A DNA stretch of 64,000 nt from CAIKMD01 sp036501365 (GTDB taxonomy: Bacteria; Pseudomonadota; Alphaproteobacteria; ATCC43930; CGMCC-115725), in the NCBI GenBank assembly GCA_036501365.1, contig DASYAL010000074.1, positions 124,001 to 188,000 on the forward strand, in the 5' to 3' direction. Below are positions 10,943 through 18,827 of the stretch, one piece after another. The notes beneath the pieces were generated by a model. It was not told where the DNA came from. It worked only from the letters and a program-made list of their open reading frames with translations, and ran no database searches. The first letter of the stretch is position 1. Each line of letters starts with the position of its first letter. Made by a program: the position numbers and the translations under genes.

Positions 10943-11326
10943 TCATGCGGAAAAGGTTTTCGTTCGACCGGTCCACGCGCCGACGGCCGCGCCGAACAGC
11001 GCGAGGCCGAGTTCCGAGAGCTTCGCCGTGCGCTCGATGAGGCCGTCGAAATTCCGCTCCGCGAAGTCGGTCTGCAGCCGCACCACGTCCTCGAAGGTGC
11101 GCGCGCCCAGGAGGCCGCGCGCGGTCTCGCCCGCGCTCTCGAAGCTCGTACGGGCGTAAAGCGCGACTTCCTTGCCGATCGCTTCGAGCCCGGTGCTGAG
11201 CGCCGCGTTCGAGTCGATGGCCGAAGCGATGGTATCGCGCCCGAAATCGACGAATTCGGCATAGCTGAGCCCCGGCTGCCGGGCCGGCGACGCGGCGTGG
11301 CTGGGGGCGGCGGCTTCCTTGGGCAT
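10943..11326 (-). CDS. Phasin family protein (127 aa)
   Basis: Small amphipathic helical protein of the Phasin_2 type that coats polyhydroxyalkanoate granules. After a short Ala/Pro-rich N-terminus, heptad-rich helices carry the conserved pattern seen in LYARTSFESAGETARGLLGA and VVRLQTDFAERNFDGLIERT. The ATG at 11326 has ACGGAG five to ten bases upstream; a longer frame exists but would add a non-conserved tail. A TTGC-N6-GCAA palindrome 18 bp upstream could be the PhaR operator. No PHA synthase is in the window. Confidence 0.88.
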   Translation of the reverse strand: MPKEAAAPSHAASPARQPGLSYAEFVDFGRDTIASAIDSNAALSTGLEAIGKEVALYARTSFESAGETARGLLGARTFEDVVRLQTDFAERNFDGLIERTAKLSELGLALFGAAVGAWTGRTKTFSA

Positions 11327-11343
11327 GGCTGCTCCGTCAGGAT

Positions 11344-11357
11344 TTGCTGCAGTGCAA
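11344..11357 (-). promoter_or_regulatory. Candidate PhaR-type operator upstream of the phasin gene
   Basis: On the minus strand the sequence is TTGCACTGCAGCAA, with TTGC/GCAA half-sites and a central CTGCAG. Phasin promoters in alphaproteobacteria are commonly repressed by PhaR through TGC/GCA-rich palindromes of this kind. The site lies between a possible -10 (TTATAT) and the ribosome binding site, a position suited to repression. It is assigned from motif and context only. Confidence 0.45.
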
Positions 11358-11579
11358 TATAACCACATTTTCCCTAAAATCCAGCTTATGAGGACAATTC
11401 CGGGCCTTAGGAACACGTGGCTTGGGCTTTGCGGGAACCAAAACCCATGCCAATCGGTTAACCTCCGTCTGAAAAAATGTCGAAACTGCGGCGTCGTCGT
11501 TCTTGCAGTCACATCAATGATTTAGTAACTTAAGTTCGCTTGAGTCGCTATGTTTGGCATCGCATCGGGGAGTTTGATA

Positions 11580-12839
11580 GTGAAACGCGGATTTTTGCGC
11601 TGTGGATTTGGACGTTTAACGGGGGTTTTGGCGGTTTTCGCGGTCGCCGTAGCCTTTTCCGCTCAGGCCCTCGCCGCCAAATACTCGTCGATCATCATCG
11701 ACGCGCAGAGCGGCCAGGTCGTCAGCGAATACAATGCCGATTCGCTGAATTATCCGGCCTCGCTCACCAAAATGATGACGCTCTACCTCACTTTCGAGGC
11801 TTTGGAGCATCACGCCGTCACCCTCGATACCCGCTTCCCAGTCTCAGCGCATGCCGCAGCCCAGGAGCCGACCAAGCTCAACCTCGTCGCTGGCCAGACC
11901 GTGGCGGTTCACGACCTCATCCTCGGCCTGGTGACGCAGTCGGCCAATGACGCCGCCGTCGTCCTCGGCGAGGGTCTCGGCGGCAACGAGTCCGCCTTTG
12001 CCCAGCGCATGAGCCAAAAGGCGCGCGACATGGGCATGACCAATACGATTTTCTACAACGCCTCCGGCCTGCCCAACCCCGCCCAGCACACCACGGCCCG
12101 CGACCTCTCGATGCTCGCCCGCCGCCTCTACCTCGATTTCCCGCGCGAATACGCGTATTTCTCGACCGAGACCTTCAACTTCGACGGCCATACCTACGCC
12201 AATCACAATCACCTGATGGCGAGCTTCGCGGGGATGGACGGGATCAAGACCGGCTTCATCCACGCCTCGGGCTTCAACCTCGCGGCCTCGGCGGTGCGCA
12301 ACGATCGCCGGCTGATCGGTGTGGTGATGGGCGGGATTTCGGCGCATGCGCGCGACATGAAGATGGCGGCGCTGCTCAACGCCGCCTTCGACGGGCAGCC
12401 CTCGCCCGACATCATGATGGCGCAGGCCAAGCCGAAGGCGGGCAAGCAGCATATGACGCTGCATATGATCGCCCGCCGCGCCGCCGGCACACTGGCGAAC
12501 CTATCGCCGATCGGCCATGCCGAAGCGGCGACGGCGAAGAATGCGAGCCATTGGAGCATCCAGGTCGGCGCCTACCGTGCGCGCACCCTCGCCGCCCGAG
12601 CCGGCAATGAAGCGCGCGCCCACGCCTCCGTCACCCGCGGCAAGCCGGTCGTCGTAGTCACGCAGCGGACCCATCACGGCGCGGTCTACAACGCCCGGAT
12701 CATCGATCTGACCGCCGATCAGGCGCATGCCGCCTGCGAGGCCTTGAGCCAGCTGCACCGCGCCTGCGAGGTGCTCAGCCCCTCGCTGCGCGTCGCCGGT
12801 CAGAAAGCCGGGGGTGCCACGTCGCTGGCGCGCAGCTGA
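11580..12839 (+). CDS. D-alanyl-D-alanine carboxypeptidase with C-terminal SPOR domain (419 aa)
   Basis: Penicillin-binding protein of the DacA/DacC (PBP5/6) type that trims the terminal D-Ala of peptidoglycan stem peptides in the periplasm. Signal peptide VKRGFLRCGF...AQALA; catalytic motifs SLTK (Ser61), SAN (121-123) and KTG (223-225) are all present; a peptidoglycan-binding SPOR domain begins near residue 325 with SIQVGAY. The GTG at 11580 is preferred because GGGGAG precedes it; an in-frame ATG at 11550 lacks a site. SPOR fusion suggests septal recruitment. Its 3' end overlaps the convergent phosphohexomutase gene by 40 bp. Confidence 0.92.
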   Translation: MKRGFLRCGFGRLTGVLAVFAVAVAFSAQALAAKYSSIIIDAQSGQVVSEYNADSLNYPASLTKMMTLYLTFEALEHHAVTLDTRFPVSAHAAAQEPTKLNLVAGQTVAVHDLILGLVTQSANDAAVVLGEGLGGNESAFAQRMSQKARDMGMTNTIFYNASGLPNPAQHTTARDLSMLARRLYLDFPREYAYFSTETFNFDGHTYANHNHLMASFAGMDGIKTGFIHASGFNLAASAVRNDRRLIGVVMGGISAHARDMKMAALLNAAFDGQPSPDIMMAQAKPKAGKQHMTLHMIARRAAGTLANLSPIGHAEAATAKNASHWSIQVGAYRARTLAARAGNEARAHASVTRGKPVVVVTQRTHHGAVYNARIIDLTADQAHAACEALSQLHRACEVLSPSLRVAGQKAGGATSLARS

Positions 12840-14191
12840 TCGACTAACAGCTTTTTGAGGATTTCGAGGCCGGCGGCATTGCCGGCCTCGGCCCGCGCCA
12901 CCAATACGTCCTGGGTGTTGGATGCGCGCAAGAGCCACCAGCCCTCTTTCGTCTTCACCCGCACGCCATCGATCGCCGAAACCGTCGCCCCCGCCTGCTC
13001 GAGCCGGGCGCGGACTTCCTCGACCACCTTGAATTTCCGGTCTTCGGCGCAAGGAAAGCGCAACTCCGGCGTGTTGACCACGGCCGGCAGGCTGTCGTGG
13101 AACTCGGCGAGGCTCATCGTGCCGCGCGACAGCATGCCGAGGACGCGCACGCCGGCATAGAGCGCGTCGTCATAGCCGTAGTAGCGATCGGCGAAGAAGA
13201 TATGGCCGCTCATCTCGCCGGCGAGCGGTGCGCCGGTCTCGACCATCTTCGATTTGATCAGCGAATGGCCGGTGCGCCACATCAACGGCGTGCCGCCCAT
13301 ACGCTCGACCTCGTCGAACAACACCTGACTCGCCTTGACGTCGGCGATAATGGTGGCACGCGGCCGCGTCCGAACGATGTCGCGCGCCAGCAGCACCATG
13401 AACTGATCGCCCCAGAGGATGCGGCCTTTGCCGTCGACCATGCCGATACGGTCGCCATCGCCGTCGAAGGCAATGCCGAAATCGCAGCTGTTCTCGCATA
13501 CCGCATCCTGGAGCTGGACGAGGTTCTTCGCCTCGGTCGGATCGGGATGATGCGCCGGGAAGCGGCCGTCGATCACCTCGTTGAGCAAGAGGTGCTTGCC
13601 CGGCAGCTTCGCGGTCAGCTTTTGCAGCGCCTCGCCGGTGGCGCCGTTGCCGGCATCCCAAGCGACATGGAGCGGCCGCGTGCCGTCATAGTCCCGCAGC
13701 AGACGGGCAACATAGTTGTCGAGGATCGGCTGCTCGCGCACGGCGCCGGCGCCGCGCGGGAAATTGCCCGCGGCCGCGATTTTCCCGAGCCGCTGGATGT
13801 CGCCGGCGAAGAACGGCTTCTTGCCGAGCATCAACTTGAAGCCGTTATGGGTCGGCGGGTTGTGCGAGCCCGTCACCATGATTCCAGCGTCGACGCCCAG
13901 CGTGTGGACCGCGTAATAGAGCATCGGCGTCGGCCCGAGGCCGACGCGAACGACATCGATGCCTGCTTCGCGCAGGCCTTCGACCAGCGCTTTCTCGATC
14001 GCCGGCGACGACAGGCGGCCGTCGCGGCCGATGGCGATGATCTTGCCGCCGGCCTCGGCGAGCACCGCGGCGAAGCTGCGGCCGAGCGCATGCGCATCGG
14101 CCTCGTGCAGCGTCTCGCCCACCACGCCGCGGATGTCGTATTCGCGCAAGATGGTCGGATCGAAGCGATGCCCGACGGCTCCGTCAGCCAT
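12800..14191 (-). CDS. Phosphomannomutase/phosphoglucomutase (463 aa)
   Basis: Alpha-D-phosphohexomutase of the AlgC/ManB type, interconverting hexose-6- and hexose-1-phosphates for surface polysaccharide precursors. The phosphoserine loop TGSHNPP places the catalytic Ser at about residue 109, the Mg-binding loop DGDGDR near 243, the sugar-binding GEMSGH near 330 and the C-terminal phosphate loop around RASNTQDVL. Length is typical. The ATG at 14191 starts 15 bp downstream of galU on the same strand, so the two make a glucose-1-P to UDP-glucose module. The last 40 bp overlap dacA tail to tail. Confidence 0.93.
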   Translation of the reverse strand: MADGAVGHRFDPTILREYDIRGVVGETLHEADAHALGRSFAAVLAEAGGKIIAIGRDGRLSSPAIEKALVEGLREAGIDVVRVGLGPTPMLYYAVHTLGVDAGIMVTGSHNPPTHNGFKLMLGKKPFFAGDIQRLGKIAAAGNFPRGAGAVREQPILDNYVARLLRDYDGTRPLHVAWDAGNGATGEALQKLTAKLPGKHLLLNEVIDGRFPAHHPDPTEAKNLVQLQDAVCENSCDFGIAFDGDGDRIGMVDGKGRILWGDQFMVLLARDIVRTRPRATIIADVKASQVLFDEVERMGGTPLMWRTGHSLIKSKMVETGAPLAGEMSGHIFFADRYYGYDDALYAGVRVLGMLSRGTMSLAEFHDSLPAVVNTPELRFPCAEDRKFKVVEEVRARLEQAGATVSAIDGVRVKTKEGWWLLRASNTQDVLVARAEAGNAAGLEILKKLLVDQLRASDVAPPAF

Positions 14192-14205
14192 GGTCAACCT
14201 GATGT

Positions 14206-15078
14206 CTAGCGATATTGCGAGAGGATGTGCCGCACCGCCTCACGCATATCGGCACGGGCGAGGGCAAAGGCGATATTGGCTTCGAAGAAACCGGCCTTGT
14301 CGCCGCAATCGAAGCGCTTGCCCTCGAAGCGCAAGCCGAAGAACGGCCGCTTAGCGGCGATCTGCTGCGCCAACGCGTCGGTGAGCTGGATTTCGTTGCC
14401 GGCGCCGCGGCCTTGCCGGGCGAGATGCTCGAACACGTCGGGCTCGAGCACGTAACGGCCGATGATGCTGAGGGTCGAGGGCGCGTGCTCCGGCTGCGGC
14501 TTCTCGACCACGCCTTTGACCTTCACGAGCCGACCATCCTCGCGCTCGATATCGAGCACGCCGTAGCGGTTGGTATGTTCGCGCGGTACTTCCTCGACGG
14601 CGACGATGTTGGCGGGATTGGCTTCGTAAGCCTCGATCATCTGTTTGAGGCACGGCTTCGGCGCCAGCACCAGATCGTCGGCGAGCAGCACCGCGAACGG
14701 CTCGTTGCCGACGAGATTGCGCGCGCAGAGTACGGCGTGGCCGAGGCCGAGCGGGGTCTGTTGGCGGGTGTAGGCGACCTGGCCGGGCTCCGGCATCCAG
14801 GAGCCGATGGCGAGCAGCTCGGCGCTCTTCTCGCGCTCCTTCAGCGTGTTCTCGAGCTCGAAGGAATGGTCGAAATGATCCTCGATCGCCGTCTTGGACC
14901 GGCCGGTGACGAAGATGAATTCCTCGATACCTGCGGCTTGGGCCTCTTCGACCGCATATTGAATCAACGGCTTATCGACCACGGGCAGCATCTCTTTCGG
15001 CATGGCCTTGGTCGCCGGCAAGAACCGGGTGCCGAGGCCGCCGACCGGGAACACCGCTTTGCGTACACGCCTGCTCAT
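14206..15078 (-). CDS. galU: UTP-glucose-1-phosphate uridylyltransferase (290 aa)
   Basis: Forms UDP-glucose from UTP and glucose-1-phosphate. N-terminal nucleotide-binding signature GGLGTRFLPATKAMPKEMLP, then QYAVEEAQAAGIEEFIFVTG and a later GVVEKPQPEHAPS, all characteristic of bacterial GalU. The ATG at 15078 (MSRRVRKAVFPVGG) matches family N-termini; the frame continues ten codons to a TTG. It is transcribed with the phosphohexomutase gene directly downstream, supplying UDP-glucose for exopolysaccharide or LPS. Confidence 0.95.
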   Translation of the reverse strand: MSRRVRKAVFPVGGLGTRFLPATKAMPKEMLPVVDKPLIQYAVEEAQAAGIEEFIFVTGRSKTAIEDHFDHSFELENTLKEREKSAELLAIGSWMPEPGQVAYTRQQTPLGLGHAVLCARNLVGNEPFAVLLADDLVLAPKPCLKQMIEAYEANPANIVAVEEVPREHTNRYGVLDIEREDGRLVKVKGVVEKPQPEHAPSTLSIIGRYVLEPDVFEHLARQGRGAGNEIQLTDALAQQIAAKRPFFGLRFEGKRFDCGDKAGFFEANIAFALARADMREAVRHILSQYR

Positions 15079-15190
15079 GGAGAATGCTCTTTCGGTTCGC
15101 AACCGCAAAACAACGCGGGGTCGTGGCCGCTTGTTCCGCGCTTTCTTCTACATCGAAACCGCTAAATGCCCCATAGCGATATGTTGCCGA

Positions 15191-15895
15191 TCACTCCCCG
15201 AGTAACAATTCCTTCGCACGGTTAATTTGTGCGGCCAGGAAGGTCGAGCCGCCATGATCGGGATGGAGCTTCATCATCAGCCGGCGATGGGCTTCCTTGA
15301 CCTGTTCCTCGCTGGCGCCCGGGGCAAGATCGAGAATCGCATAGGCTTGCTCCCGAGTCATGACGTCGCCGGGCGCGCCGGCGGCGCCACCGGCCGCGGC
15401 CTCCCGCCAATCCGGCCGCAGCCGGTCGAGATAGGTTTCCAGCAGCCGCGCGCCCGCCTCGTCCTCTGCGACGCATTGTCGCCACAGCGCCAGCAACTCG
15501 GCCTGATCGAGATCCTCGACCCGCCGGCCGGCATAGGGGCCGTGCCGCACCTGGCCGCTCATCGCACCCGTGTCGTGATCGAGCCGCATGCGCAGGAGAT
15601 CGGTCTCGACCTCGGAGATCTTGCCGCCCGCGCCGGTCGCGCCGCCGTGATAGCGGCGCCACAAGGTGCGGCCGCGCAGCACCAGCGGCGCGAGGCCGCC
15701 GGCGACGGCCAGCGCCGGCCCTAGCCGATCGCTCGCGATCAGGACCAGCAGCAGCGTCCCGGCACCCGCGACGCCGATGCCGGCAGCGAACCAGCCGACG
15801 AAGCGGCCGAGCTTCGCCGCATCGGCGTTGACCAGCAACCGCGCCGCGAGCACCAGGCCGCCGAGCAATGCGACGCCGAGGATGAGATACGGCAT
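15191..15895 (-). CDS. Membrane-anchored J-domain protein (234 aa)
   Basis: Two N-terminal hydrophobic segments (about residues 2-20 and 32-54) are followed by a cytoplasmic linker and a C-terminal J domain (about 170-234) with the HPD tripeptide in KLHPDHGG, which stimulates Hsp70 ATPase activity. This architecture, TM segments first and J domain last, is found in DjlA/TIM14-like proteins of alphaproteobacteria. It follows the VWA gene by 3 bp on the same strand, so the two are almost certainly cotranscribed. Client or partner is unknown. Confidence 0.85.
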   Translation of the reverse strand: MPYLILGVALLGGLVLAARLLVNADAAKLGRFVGWFAAGIGVAGAGTLLLVLIASDRLGPALAVAGGLAPLVLRGRTLWRRYHGGATGAGGKISEVETDLLRMRLDHDTGAMSGQVRHGPYAGRRVEDLDQAELLALWRQCVAEDEAGARLLETYLDRLRPDWREAAAGGAAGAPGDVMTREQAYAILDLAPGASEEQVKEAHRRLMMKLHPDHGGSTFLAAQINRAKELLLGE

Positions 15896-15898
15896 CGA

Positions 15899-16621
15899 CT
15901 ACGAGCCTGCACCGAGCTGCCGCGCCAGCAACAGGGCCGGGCCGCCCGCCGCCTTGCCGTAATCGGCCAGTGCCCGCCGCCCGCCCGCCGCATAGGCCGC
16001 GACCGCGCCGAGCAAGGCGCGCAGCTCGTCGGCACTGCTCGCATCGAAGCGGCCATAGGCGCCGTGCGATAAGCGCGCGATGTCTTTGAAAGCGCGCGCG
16101 GCGGCGGCGTCGTTGCCCTCGTGGAAGACGAAGGCCGGCACGCCGCGCAGGCCGAGCTGACCCGCCAGCTCGCAAAGCTCGTCGAGTTTTTCCTCCATCG
16201 CGTCGCCGACGAAGACCAGCGCGCCGATTTTCTGCGCATCGGCTTCCTTCAGCGCATGGCGCAGCAGCCGCGCGATCTGCGTCTCGCCGCCGATACAGAA
16301 CACCGCCCGCATCGCGCCATGCAGCGCCGCCGCGGTCGAGAGCCATTTGCTCGCCTTGCATTCTTTGAAGCCGCGATAGAACACGAGCTGCACGTCGAGC
16401 CCGCCGAGCGCGGCGGTCGCCTCGAACATCTCGCCCTGAATCTTGCAGGCGCGATCCCAGCTTGGCTCGCGGCTTGCGGTGGCATCCATGGCGAAGATCA
16501 GCCGGCCGCGCCCGCCGGCCGGCCGCGCTGCCGGCATCGCGGCGACTTTGCGCAGGAACGCGTCGACGTCGGCATTCTTGGCCGAGGTCGGGAGCTGCGT
16601 TTTGTCGTCCTTATCGGGCAT
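15899..16621 (-). CDS. VWA-domain protein of unknown function (240 aa)
   Basis: A von Willebrand factor A-like fold is suggested by FAMDATASREPSW at residues 43-55, a MIDAS-like D-x-T-x-S (canonical DxSxS), the GGETQIARLL loop for the MIDAS threonine, and VFVGDAMEE for the third acidic position. There is no signal peptide or TM segment, so it is cytoplasmic. It is coupled to the membrane J-domain gene downstream. VWA proteins often act as metal-dependent adaptors for AAA+ or chaperone machines, but no specific role can be read here. Confidence 0.75.
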   Translation of the reverse strand: MPDKDDKTQLPTSAKNADVDAFLRKVAAMPAARPAGGRGRLIFAMDATASREPSWDRACKIQGEMFEATAALGGLDVQLVFYRGFKECKASKWLSTAAALHGAMRAVFCIGGETQIARLLRHALKEADAQKIGALVFVGDAMEEKLDELCELAGQLGLRGVPAFVFHEGNDAAAARAFKDIARLSHGAYGRFDASSADELRALLGAVAAYAAGGRRALADYGKAAGGPALLLARQLGAGS

Positions 16622-16736
16622 GGCGCTTACCGTCTCTTCCAGCGCGCACCAACGCTCATACTATAGGTCGCCGCCGGCAGAGCGCCTAGAGGCGGACCGG
16701 TAGCATAACGCCAGCCCAGCGTGTAGCGTTGCGCGC

Positions 16737-17894
16737 ATGGCCGCCGCTGACCGCGAGAAGCCGCGCCGCCGGCCGCGGCGCTGGTTTCTCTTCCGCCCTT
16801 TCGATCTGCTCGCCCGTTTCTGGCCGGTCGCCGGCGAGCGGCACGGCGTACTGGTCGTGCGCATCGACGGTATTGGCGACATGGTGCTCTTCCATCCCGC
16901 TTTCGCGCATTACGCCGCGGCGCTCGGCGGCGCGCCCGAAGACATCACCATTCTCGGCTGCGAAAGCTGGGCCGCGCTGGCGCCGGCATTTTTTTCCGGC
17001 GTGAAATTCCACGCGATCGATGAGCACGCTTACGACCGCAATCCACTCTATCGCCTCAAAGTGTCGCTCTGGGTGCGGCGGCAGAATTTCGCCATCGCGC
17101 TGCTCGACAGCTTCATGCGCAAGCCGCTGGTCGCAGACGGTTTGATCTATGTTTCGGGCGCGCCGACCAGCGTGGTCGCGAAACCCTATCTCAGCGCCAA
17201 GACGCAACGTCTCTTCGACTGGTATCTCGCACGTTGCAGCCGCGTGATCGATACCGGCCCGCATCCGACGCATGAGATCCCGCGCCATTTCGCTTTCGTC
17301 TCGGCGCTCGCTGGTCGCCCCATCGCGCCCGAGCCGCCGCGCCTGCCCTGGCGCGAGCGCGCACCGGCGCTCAACTCCCCTTACGCGATCATCAATTTCG
17401 GCGCCAACGAGCCCGGCCGGCGCTGGCCGCTCGAGAATTTCCTGGCCGTCGCACGCGGCCTCGCCCGGCGCGGCCTCAGCGTCGCTTTTGTCGGCGGCCC
17501 GGCCGAGGCGAGATCGAAGAACCGGCTCGGCGATGAAGGCTTCGTCGATCTGATCGGCGCGACGACGCTCGACGAGTTGCTCGATCTTCTGCACCAAGCG
17601 GCGCTTGTCGTCACCAACGAGACCGGCCCGGCGCATCTCGCAATCGGGTTCGGCACACCGACGATCACCATCCTCGGCGGCGGCCAATTCGGCGGCTGGC
17701 TGCCCTTCCCGCCCGCGGTCCCGGCGACGCGGCAGCGGGTCGTTTATCGCCGCATGCCGTGCTACGGCTGCTTGTGGGTCTGCACCCAGCCGCATCGCGC
17801 GGGCGCGGCCTATCCTTGCGTTGATGCAGTCGAAATCGACGACGTGCTCAAGGCCGCGGCGGAATTGCTGCCGGAGGTCGCGGCGCAAACATGA
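16737..17894 (+). CDS. Glycosyltransferase family 9 (ADP-heptosyltransferase-like, 385 aa)
   Basis: GT-B enzyme of the heptosyltransferase family. The N-terminal lobe contains VVRIDGIGDMVLFHPAF, the family DxxGD signature; the C-terminal lobe contains NFGANEPGRRWPLENF, FVGGPAEAR and the donor-binding VVTNETGPAHLAIGFGTPT. These motifs point to transfer of a heptose or similar sugar to LPS core or another glycan. The start codon ATG lacks a strong ribosome binding site. It overlaps the next small gene by ATGA, although that gene belongs to a different functional family, so the operon is mixed. Confidence 0.88.
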   Translation: MAAADREKPRRRPRRWFLFRPFDLLARFWPVAGERHGVLVVRIDGIGDMVLFHPAFAHYAAALGGAPEDITILGCESWAALAPAFFSGVKFHAIDEHAYDRNPLYRLKVSLWVRRQNFAIALLDSFMRKPLVADGLIYVSGAPTSVVAKPYLSAKTQRLFDWYLARCSRVIDTGPHPTHEIPRHFAFVSALAGRPIAPEPPRLPWRERAPALNSPYAIINFGANEPGRRWPLENFLAVARGLARRGLSVAFVGGPAEARSKNRLGDEGFVDLIGATTLDELLDLLHQAALVVTNETGPAHLAIGFGTPTITILGGGQFGGWLPFPPAVPATRQRVVYRRMPCYGCLWVCTQPHRAGAAYPCVDAVEIDDVLKAAAELLPEVAAQT

Positions 17895-18247
17895 CAGCAC
17901 CGGCTCGAGCCGACCACGATATGCTCGCCGAGGCCCTTCGCCATCGAGTCGTCGACGGGCCAGGCGAGTCCGATCGCGCCCTACGCCAGGCAGCGGCCGA
18001 AAGATCCGCGGGCGGCGCGGCGATGGTAGAACCCCACCAAGACCTCGCGCGCCAGATCGGCGCGGCGTCGCATCGCGTAACCGATGCGCAAGTGGCGAGC
18101 CTGCTCCAGGCCGCCCGAAGCGAGAAGGCCGCTTTCGAAATCATCGCGGCAGCGGCGGTGGGAGCGGGCCACCTCCGGTGGCGGCAGGCGGTCAAGGCGT
18201 TGAACGAGGCAACAAATGCGCCTAACGGAAATCGACCGCGGCGATAG
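17891..18247 (+). CDS. Small partner protein of an AhpD-like gene (118 aa)
   Basis: Alpha-helical protein of about 118 residues with the pattern HRVVDGPGESDRALRQAA near the N-terminus and RVTDAQVASLLQAARSEKAAFEIIAAAAVGAG in the middle. Small proteins with this VTD...EDAIFEI..AAA..GA pattern commonly precede carboxymuconolactone-decarboxylase/AhpD-like genes, as here; they resemble a degenerate, Cys-free relative of the same helical fold. It overlaps the GT9 stop by 4 bp and the next gene by 32 bp, showing tight coupling. Function is unknown; a heteromeric partner role is inference. Confidence 0.6.
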   Translation: MTAPARADHDMLAEALRHRVVDGPGESDRALRQAAAERSAGGAAMVEPHQDLARQIGAASHRVTDAQVASLLQAARSEKAAFEIIAAAAVGAGHLRWRQAVKALNEATNAPNGNRPRR

Positions 18248-18797
18248 CATCTTCAATCGCCTGCTCATCGGCTTCATCTCGTTGGTTTCTCGGATGAGGT
18301 TGCCGGATGCAGCGCGCGTCGCCTTCTACCACAAGGACTTTTTCGCCCCGATGGGCGCATGGACTCACGCGGCGATGCGCGGACCGAGCTCCTGGAGCGT
18401 CGGCGAGCGCGAATTGATGGCGGCTCTAGTGGCCAAATGGAATTCATGTCCCTTCTGCGTCGGCGCCCATGGCGCAGTAGCGGCAAAAGAGATGCAACGG
18501 TCTCTGGTGGATACGGCACTTGCCGGGTATCACACGGCGCCGATCTCGGAAGGCCTCAAGGCAACGCTGCAATTTCTCGAGATCATGACGTTGCGGCCCT
18601 TGGAGCTTACGGCGGAGAACGCGAAAGCGGTGCTTCGCGCCGGTGTCAGCGCCGAGGCGCTGCAAGATGCAGCCGCGGTGGCCGCGGTGTTCAACATCAT
18701 CACGCGCTACGCCAATGCGCTCGATTTCGCGCTGCCCACGGCCGAGGAGTTCGATCGCGCCGCGACCATGCTTCTAAAGCGCGGTTACGCGTCGTGA
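18216..18797 (+). CDS. Carboxymuconolactone decarboxylase / AhpD-like peroxidase-related protein (193 aa)
   Basis: All-helical AhpD-fold protein with the redox-type CxxC motif CPFC at residues 78-81 followed by GAHGAVA, matching the CxxCxxxH signature of alkylhydroperoxidase AhpD-like proteins. It is probably a thiol-dependent peroxidase or oxidoreductase rather than a true carboxymuconolactone decarboxylase. The ATG at 18216 lies inside the 3' end of the small partner gene, giving a 32-bp overlap. It is convergent with putA, whose end is 30 bp away. Confidence 0.82.
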   Translation: MRLTEIDRGDSIFNRLLIGFISLVSRMRLPDAARVAFYHKDFFAPMGAWTHAAMRGPSSWSVGERELMAALVAKWNSCPFCVGAHGAVAAKEMQRSLVDTALAGYHTAPISEGLKATLQFLEIMTLRPLELTAENAKAVLRAGVSAEALQDAAAVAAVFNIITRYANALDFALPTAEEFDRAATMLLKRGYAS

Positions 18798-18827
18798 TCT
18801 GCGGCACTGCGGTTTTCGGATTTCGCC

